Origin: Fratercula arctica
Lineage: Eukaryota > Chordata > Aves > Charadriiformes > Alcidae
DNA: 64,000 nucleotides
Direction: 5' to 3'
Assembly (NCBI GenBank): GCA_947846985.1
Contig: CANTUZ010000012.1
Span: 24,390,135-24,454,134 of the forward strand
Shown here: positions 60,001 through 64,000 of the stretch, piece after piece
Layout: every line of letters starts with the position of its first letter
Numbering within the stretch: the stretch's first letter is position 1
Notes under the pieces: generated by a model
What the model was told of the DNA's origin: nothing
The model's input: only the letters and a program-made list of their open reading frames with translations
The model's database searches: none
Translations under genes and position numbers: made by a program

Positions 60001-62595
60001 AACAAAATTAGAAATATCCTGTTTATAATATTTTCAAGCGTGTGATGTCAAGCTATTAACAGTAGGGGTTTTTGTATTTTTGATTATGCTTTCTTAGAGC
60101 AAAAACTTCCTGACCAGCAATTATGACCCTTCCTTAAGAAACTTGCCTAAAACACTATTCCGCTTAAATATGCGGGTTAACTGGAGAAAGATGATAGTTC
60201 ATGTAACAAATTGCCAGAGGCTGAATGTTGATGTAATAATTTGGAGACTTTGTTTAGAGTTGTTGCTATTCCTTCAACTACTGAGGTTCCCCCAAGCTTT
60301 TTGTCAGGCTTTATAATATTTTTTTTCTGAAATACTAGATGCTTCAGTCTTCCTAATATTTTTATGCATTCACTTGTTTTAGATTGGCTGGATTTTGTTA
60401 TTTTCTGTCTCTCTGTAGGTTCGATTGTTGAAAAAGATGGATTCATGTTAAAGAAATTCACTAGGGATTTTGTCTTTGTACTAACTGAATGTAGAAGCTA
60501 TGTAGAATGTTCTGTACAACCTTTTTCTGACTTGTTCTCTTGAGTAGTTGAAGATTGCTGAAGAAGCAATATAAAATAGTCATTACAAAGACACGCTGAC
60601 TGCTCACTCGTATGAAAAGTTTCTTGCATATATGTTTTGCTTTTACATTATACAGGTTCACAGAGTAAGTCCAGCATATGCCCAAACTTTTCTGAATCGT
60701 TTCTTTCTGGAATTTGCAAAGAATCTATATGTTCAGCTTTAGATTTACTGGAACAGAATCAGGAAGGAGGAAAGAGCATACTGGATAGTCTCCTAACTAA
60801 TTTGTTTATCATATCCTCTGGAGTTTCTGCCATTTCAAAAGCCTATGAACAGCAAGATGAAGAATGTAAAGAAAACCGTAAGTCTTGTTTTCATAACAGT
60901 TTAAAGTAAACATTACAAATGAATGCACAAATATTCATATATTTGCCTGTCAGAAGAATTAACATTCCTACTTTTATATGCAAAGGAGACCTTCTAATAG
61001 ATCTCTTTCTCTTGTAGTTTTCTCTCTTGATCATGCTGCTCAGTCGTACAGCATCAAAATTATCTGTGCTTTTGACCAGCTTGTGGTTCTAACCAAGCTC
61101 TGGCTTAATAATGTCCAAAAGTGCCCTGGATCTGTGAAAGTCAATGAAGAAATAAAACAGGAAGTAAAAAACTTGGGAGGTTATTTACAGTTACTATTGC
61201 AGGTAAAGTATACTAAAGAATTCATCTGTGTGTAGAGGAGTTCTGTGCATTAATGCAATATTTACTACTGACTTGTTAAAAACTCTTAGTTGTCCAATGT
61301 ATGCAATGACAAATGGGTGCATTTTTACTGGGTAAACTGGTGCTTCCATATGCTAGTTCAGAGTAATGCAGGCCATTCTGTGCCGAGGCCCTGACAATAG
61401 CACAGGTCCTTAAACATAAAAGGGGAAAATAAAACATGCAGTGACAAGAGCAAATGCTAGTTTAGATTGTAAAGTTTATATAAACTAGTGACCAGTAAAT
61501 ATTACTCTTTTTCGTGCCTACAGGCTTGTGAAGAATAATTTTTTTTTTTTTTCACCTGCGTAAGTATAATGATACCATTCTTCTCTGTGGTGCAAGGTAT
61601 GGTCTTTTAGCTGTGGTACATAAGCTATTGGAAATAGGAAGATGTAAAGCTGAAAACGCCTGAAGCTATTGTGTGCTGCAAACTCTTGTGTTCTAGAAAG
61701 CATGTGCTCTTTGACCTGAGATGCTTTTTAGCTTCAGTGAATGGTATGCCTTTATTTCTTAGGGATGTTCTTCAGATATATCCTCAATGGTAACAGAAGC
61801 ATGGAGCAAAATAAACCAAACAGTAAAACAAACAATGAAACACATAGGACACTTGGCAGTAGTCACAAGAGCTGATATTTCCTTTTCTGAAGAGAACATT
61901 CCTGCAACCAGTCTACAGGTGAGAAAATGTTTATTAGAAATAGTAATTTTAATGTTGACATCACATTTATTTTTGGTAATTGTGCTCAGAAGCAAAGTGT
62001 TACATACAACAGCTGATCAATTGAATTAAAATTTTCAGAGTTTATCTAATACTTCATTTTTATGATGAAAATGGATATGTGTTAAGACCCTTGAATTTTT
62101 TTTTCCTTAAAAAAACCTGCACGCTTTAAATCTGTATAACTTCCATCTATAAAGAGAAAGAAATACTGTGCTTTTAGGATTCTGTCTGTGCTGAGATTGT
62201 GGAAGTCTACCTATGTCACTGAAACTTAATACTTATTTCAGTAATATGTGATTAAGTAGCCCATAGAGAATTTTCAGAAATCGGAAGGAAGTTAGGAAAA
62301 GCAGGTTAAAATGATGAGCTCCTGTGATCCAAGAGTGACATGTTGCTGAATAGGTCAGCACTGAACAACTTGCTCAAAACAAAATTACATTCCAAGCCCA
62401 CTACAGAAAATCTGTTTTAATTCAAGGCCATATCAATTCCTTTAATCACTGTGTTTTAAACCTTTATTTTAAAAGGATTTTGTACTTGCCATTTATGACG
62501 GAGTAGGCTCAGGGCTGGAGTTTCTCATTGACACTGTACAGGAAAAAGCAAGAATGGTGCAGAAAGAACTTCTGAAACAATATCCACAAAATGAG
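39550..62595 (+). CDS. KIF14: KIF14, mitotic kinesin (26 coding exons; 3' end outside window)
   Basis: KIF14 is a kinesin-3-type motor of the spindle midzone and midbody that binds PRC1 and citron kinase and is needed for cytokinesis. The 26 exons join without a phase error into 1451 codons (human about 1648 residues). Residues 1-352 are a polar extension with TYVISA and two LTLQR motifs. The motor runs from AVRVRPF (about 359) through P-loop [10 protein letters not shown] (446-455), switch I SSRSHS (566-571) and switch II DLAGSE (602-607, followed by Cys608 rather than Arg) to about residue 710. Coiled coil surrounds an FHA domain at about 816-900, with TTVGR and [10 protein letters not shown]. 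Then come a long coiled coil (about 938-1080) and helical C-terminal regions. ATG 39550 has A at -3. Expression is probably cell-cycle controlled. Confidence 0.96.
41049..41303 (+). CDS. KIF14: KIF14 exon 3 (P-loop)
   Basis: This exon encodes residues 370-455, including [19 protein letters not shown] and the P-loop [10 protein letters not shown]. The acceptor is CCATTCAG and the donor ACAC|GTAAGT. Confidence 0.95.
42712..42799 (+). CDS. KIF14: KIF14 exon 4
   Basis: This exon encodes residues 455-484, [19 protein letters not shown], a conserved segment after the P-loop. The acceptor is ACTACAG and the donor CCAG|GTAGTA. Confidence 0.94.
43518..44105 (-). mobile_element. Truncated CR1 fragment, minus strand
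   Basis: The 3' end is at 43518 with one CATAGAAT-type unit followed by GGTTGGAAGGGACCTCAAGGATCATC. Read on the minus strand it continues through the C-terminal part of ORF2, where [26 protein letters not shown] matches the intact CR1 in this window. Only about 590 bp remain, with stops. The tail and internal divergence indicate a different, older subfamily than the 20-kb copy. Confidence 0.88.
45028..45075. repeat. A-rich tract in KIF14 intron 4
   Basis: A run of A residues is interrupted by single G residues. It lacks an obvious retroposed body, so it is treated as a simple repeat. Confidence 0.85.
45601..45699 (+). CDS. KIF14: KIF14 exon 5
   Basis: This exon encodes residues 485-517 with the kinesin signature [13 protein letters not shown]. 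The acceptor is TTATCAG at 45600 and the donor CCA|GTAAGT. Confidence 0.95.
46594..46627. repeat. G8-A26 homopolymer pair in KIF14 intron 5
   Basis: Eight G residues are followed directly by 26 A residues. Length is likely polymorphic and assembly-sensitive. Confidence 0.85.
47317..47369 (+). CDS. KIF14: KIF14 exon 6
   Basis: This exon encodes residues 518-535, [16 protein letters not shown]. The acceptor is TTACCAG and the donor CAGT|GTAAGT. Confidence 0.93.
47686..47716 (+). CDS. KIF14: KIF14 exon 7 (31-bp microexon)
   Basis: This 31-base exon encodes residues 535-545, [10 protein letters not shown]. The acceptor is CCTTAG and the donor CCAG|GTAAGA. The exon is too short for ORF scanning but is fixed by both splice phases and homology. 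Confidence 0.9.
48052..48159 (+). CDS. KIF14: KIF14 exon 8 (switch I)
   Basis: This exon encodes residues 546-581: [15 protein letters not shown], then switch [12 protein letters not shown]. The acceptor is TTACAG and the donor AAG|GTATTG. Confidence 0.95.
49262..49378 (+). CDS. KIF14: KIF14 exon 9 (switch II)
   Basis: This exon encodes residues 582-620, with [10 protein letters not shown] followed by Cys608-Cys609 where the family normally has Arg. The acceptor is TTCTAG and the donor AAG|GTAAAC. Confidence 0.95.
50005..50123 (+). CDS. KIF14: KIF14 exon 10
   Basis: This exon encodes residues 621-660, the microtubule-binding region [17 protein letters not shown] and [11 protein letters not shown]. 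The acceptor is GTGTAG and the donor CTTG|GTATGT. Confidence 0.95.
50445..50617 (+). CDS. KIF14: KIF14 exon 11
   Basis: This exon encodes residues 660-718: the end of the motor ([30 protein letters not shown]) and the neck [11 protein letters not shown]. It has a weak acceptor (AAATGAAG) and donor AGAG|GTGAGG. Confidence 0.94.
50987..51134 (+). CDS. KIF14: KIF14 exon 12
   Basis: This exon encodes residues 718-767, the first coiled-coil segment ([30 protein letters not shown]). The acceptor is AATGTAG and the donor AAAG|GTTGGG. Confidence 0.93.
51239..51302 (+). CDS. KIF14: KIF14 exon 13
   Basis: This exon encodes residues 767-788, [21 protein letters not shown], continuing the coiled coil. 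The acceptor is TATTAAG and the donor GCAG|GTACAT. Confidence 0.93.
51517..51701 (+). CDS. KIF14: KIF14 exon 14 (FHA, first part)
   Basis: This exon encodes residues 789-850: [15 protein letters not shown], then FHA strands with TTVGR and [11 protein letters not shown]. The acceptor is ATCTAG and the donor ATTG|GTATGT. Confidence 0.95.
52410..52512 (+). CDS. KIF14: KIF14 exon 15 (FHA, middle)
   Basis: This exon encodes residues 850-884, [15 protein letters not shown] and [10 protein letters not shown]. The acceptor is GTTTCAG and the donor CAT|GTAAGT. Confidence 0.94.
52741..52901 (+). CDS. KIF14: KIF14 exon 16 (FHA, end)
   Basis: This exon encodes residues 885-938: [17 protein letters not shown] closes the FHA fold, then [15 protein letters not shown] enters the next coiled coil. 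The acceptor is CAATAG and the donor ACA|GTAAGT. Confidence 0.94.
53689..53836 (+). CDS. KIF14: KIF14 exon 17
   Basis: This exon encodes residues 938-987, coiled coil with [16 protein letters not shown] and [12 protein letters not shown]. The acceptor is CTTGTAG and the donor GTG|GTAAGT. Confidence 0.94.
54537..54689 (+). CDS. KIF14: KIF14 exon 18
   Basis: This exon encodes residues 988-1038, coiled coil with IQELNNQKA and [13 protein letters not shown]. The acceptor is ATATTAG and the donor CAG|GTAACT. Confidence 0.94.
55262..55388 (+). CDS. KIF14: KIF14 exon 19
   Basis: This exon encodes residues 1039-1081: [21 protein letters not shown] ends the long coiled coil. The acceptor is CTCCAG and the donor ACTA|GTATGT. 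Confidence 0.94.
55985..56078 (+). CDS. KIF14: KIF14 exon 20
   Basis: This exon encodes residues 1081-1112, [18 protein letters not shown]. The acceptor is TTATTAG and the donor ACAG|GTAAGT. Confidence 0.93.
56110..56149. repeat. TA/CA dinucleotide microsatellite
   Basis: (TA)n, (CA)n with one CG interruption, then (TA)n. The flanking TA blocks can pair with each other into a hairpin. The repeat lies in KIF14 intron 20. Confidence 0.85.
57106..57244 (+). CDS. KIF14: KIF14 exon 21
   Basis: This exon encodes residues 1112-1158, including [20 protein letters not shown] and LAAMKELY. The acceptor is TTCTTAG and the donor GGG|GTCAGT, a weaker site. Confidence 0.92.
58047..58147 (+). CDS. KIF14: KIF14 exon 22
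   Basis: This exon encodes residues 1159-1192: an acidic stretch with [13 protein letters not shown], then SSLSRRR. The acceptor is TTTTCAG and the donor GAAG|GTGATA. Confidence 0.93.
58730..59300. repeat. Unidentified G+C-richer block with internal repeats
   Basis: This segment of KIF14 intron 22 is visibly richer in G+C than its flanks. AGGGTCAGCCNNCAGTCCAG occurs at 58877-58896 and 58981-59000. A looser relative (TCAAGCCTGCAGGTCCA) is near 59051. I do not recognise the family; an old LTR, an uncatalogued interspersed repeat or a decayed minisatellite are all possible. Confidence 0.45.
59790..59884 (+). CDS. KIF14: KIF14 exon 23
   Basis: This exon encodes residues 1192-1224, the basic segment [15 protein letters not shown]. 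The acceptor is TTCCTAG and the donor CAG|GTACTT. Confidence 0.92.
60656..60877 (+). CDS. KIF14: KIF14 exon 24
   Basis: This exon encodes residues 1224-1298, with [19 protein letters not shown] and [11 protein letters not shown]. The acceptor is ATACAG and the donor ACC|GTAAGT. Confidence 0.93.
61018..61202 (+). CDS. KIF14: KIF14 exon 25
   Basis: This exon encodes residues 1298-1359, with [15 protein letters not shown] and [14 protein letters not shown]. The acceptor is CTTGTAG and the donor GCAG|GTAAAG. Confidence 0.93.
61763..61918 (+). CDS. KIF14: KIF14 exon 26
   Basis: This exon encodes residues 1360-1411, with [17 protein letters not shown] and [10 protein letters not shown]. The acceptor is TTCTTAG and the donor ACAG|GTGAGA. 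Confidence 0.92.
62476..62595 (+). CDS. KIF14: KIF14 exon 27 (last exon in window)
   Basis: This exon encodes residues 1412-1451, with [17 protein letters not shown] and [11 protein letters not shown]. The acceptor is TAAAAG and the donor GAG|GTGAGA. The remaining C-terminal exons lie beyond 64000. Confidence 0.9.
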
Positions 62596-64000
62596 GTGAG
62601 ATGAAAGTAAGACTACAAACTACTACTGTATCTTAGAGGCACTTGATAGTATCCTTCTGTTTTTCAGCAATTCTGTCTAGAAAGTTTATAGTAGGAATAC
62701 AGTTATGAATAGTAACAGAGGTTTGAGATAGGTGGTAAGTGTGAATATTGACTACAGTCTTGCAGAGTTTTTTACAGTGTTTAGCCTTTCACCCATATGT
62801 AGACTGAATACTTATGTGTATTTTATTTAGAATGGTTTCTCTGTGCATTGGAGGGCATTTTCTGTAAAATTTCGCAGTATAAACATGAAACAGTGGGAGA
62901 GGATGAAAACTGGCACAAAGGAGCAAGTGGACCTTTTATTCTGTATACTACTGTGAAGTTTGTTTTGTAAAAAGATGGCATATTTAATGTGTAACACTTT
63001 ATGATCCTGAAAGTTAATTGTTATTTTACATTGATAATAGTAATCACCTCTTCTGTTACTACACTCACTGTAATTGTCACAAAGATTATTAGGAAGTTTG
63101 ACAACTTCATTTGGTCATACATTGCTCTTACAGTCCTAGTCCCAAATAGTATGCTATCTAAATATTGAAATAGTTCAGTGTTGTCTTTTAAGAGCTAGTC
63201 TTCTCATGTGCTTAATGCTTGGGGTACGCTGAAGCATTTCTGTGAATTGAGTGCTTTAGAGGGAAGTTGGTTGACTAATGTAGCTACTGAATAGCACAGA
63301 AGTCAGAAATGTTCTGCTTGAGTTCATGTCATCCACGGAAATCACAGCTGACCTTCAAATATTTTACAGGTTGATAAGCAGCAAAGGTATTAGAATTTCA
63401 GCTACTTACTTATCACACTTCATAGGAAAGTTACAGCAAATTATTTATATTGTATTAATGAGTTGTTCCTGTCACTTTCCAAACTTATTGTAATATGAAA
63501 AAGAATTACATCAATGGGAAGCTTTTCTCTCTCATAATAAGACCTCTTAATTATTCTTGTAATTTCAAGAAGAGAGATTCCTACTACCTCATAATAAACA
63601 GATATTTCCCTCTCCCCCCAGTTTAGCAGTTATATTTTAACAAATTGAATAGGTTTGGGGTTGGTTTTTTTCCAGTATGCTGAAGCCAGAGTTATTCTGG
63701 GGAGGAATTGCTCTTCCATGAAACAAACATACTATTATTGGTGTGTATAGTGTATTTTAACACTTAAAGCAGACTTCATTACATGCTGAATTCAGTGGTG
63801 ACTTACTTGGTTTTTTTTTTACCTGGAGGGACTTCTTTTAAGCTACAGCCTGTTATTTTGTGCTCGTTTTGCTTAGGTGACAAATTGTGAGGGAGATGAT
63901 ACTGTAGGGAGTTATGCAAAGTAGAGAATAAAGTACAAGGAATAAGCACCATAATTAAAAATATTTCTGTGACTATGAAAATTCCAGTAGGCAAGCTAGA
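62596..64000 (+). other. KIF14: KIF14 intron continuing out of the window
   Basis: This follows the exon 27 donor. I find no segment with KIF14 C-terminal coding features and matching splice sites. The next exon probably lies to the right of the window. Confidence 0.65.

Larger units (their letters stand above)
40659..62475 (+). other. KIF14: KIF14 internal introns
   Basis: Twenty-five introns separate the KIF14 coding exons. The longest are 42800-45600 (a CR1 fragment and an A-rich tract at 45028-45075), 45700-47316 (a G8-A26 run at 46594-46627), 41304-42711, 48160-49261, 56079-57105 and 58148-59789 (a G+C-richer repeated block at about 58730-59300). No other gene or exon is recognised in them. 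Confidence 0.8.

Overview
This window is vertebrate nuclear DNA, most probably from a bird. It holds split genes with GT-AG introns, CpG-island promoters and A+T-rich intergenic DNA. It also carries CR1 LINEs with the archosaur-type 3' tail of 8-bp microsatellite units. I recognise three protein-coding genes. Their order and orientation match the CAMSAP2 / DDX59 / KIF14 neighbourhood of human chromosome 1q32, where CAMSAP2 is divergent from a DDX59-KIF14 tandem pair. There are no bacterial-type operons, CRISPR arrays or phage genes.

Layout. Positions 1-3632 (minus strand) hold the first coding exon of CAMSAP2 and part of its long first intron; its CpG-island promoter lies at about 3690-4830. 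Positions 4831-25950 are about 21 kb of intergenic DNA with no recognisable gene. The exception is a 3.3-kb CR1 element (20109 to about 23440, minus strand) with an uninterrupted endonuclease/reverse-transcriptase ORF and a 5'-truncated ORF1. Positions 25960-26800 are the CpG-island promoter and untranslated first exon of DDX59. Its seven coding exons (27637-35802, plus strand) rebuild a complete 624-residue protein. Positions 35861-37280 are a short spacer containing a perfect 32-bp tandem duplication. Positions 37280-37950 are the CpG-island promoter of KIF14, with a CCAAT box and CHR/E2F-like cell-cycle motifs. KIF14 then runs on the plus strand from 39462 past the end of the window. I placed 26 coding exons (39550-62595, 1451 codons) whose splice phases all join. 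The last part of the gene, roughly 190-200 residues by comparison with human, lies outside.

How the genes relate. CAMSAP2 binds microtubule minus ends. KIF14 is the mitotic and cytokinetic kinesin-3-type motor. DDX59 is a zf-HIT DEAD-box RNA helicase linked in humans to ciliary/Hedgehog phenotypes. They are neighbours by conserved synteny, not a functional operon.

The most notable departures from family consensus are: DDX59 motif II reads DEVD instead of DEAD, with the change at an exon junction; KIF14 switch II reads LAGSEC where LAGSER is usual; a start-stop upstream AUG precedes CAMSAP2; and a 46-codon upstream ORF overlaps the KIF14 start. I found no clearly new biological system in this window.
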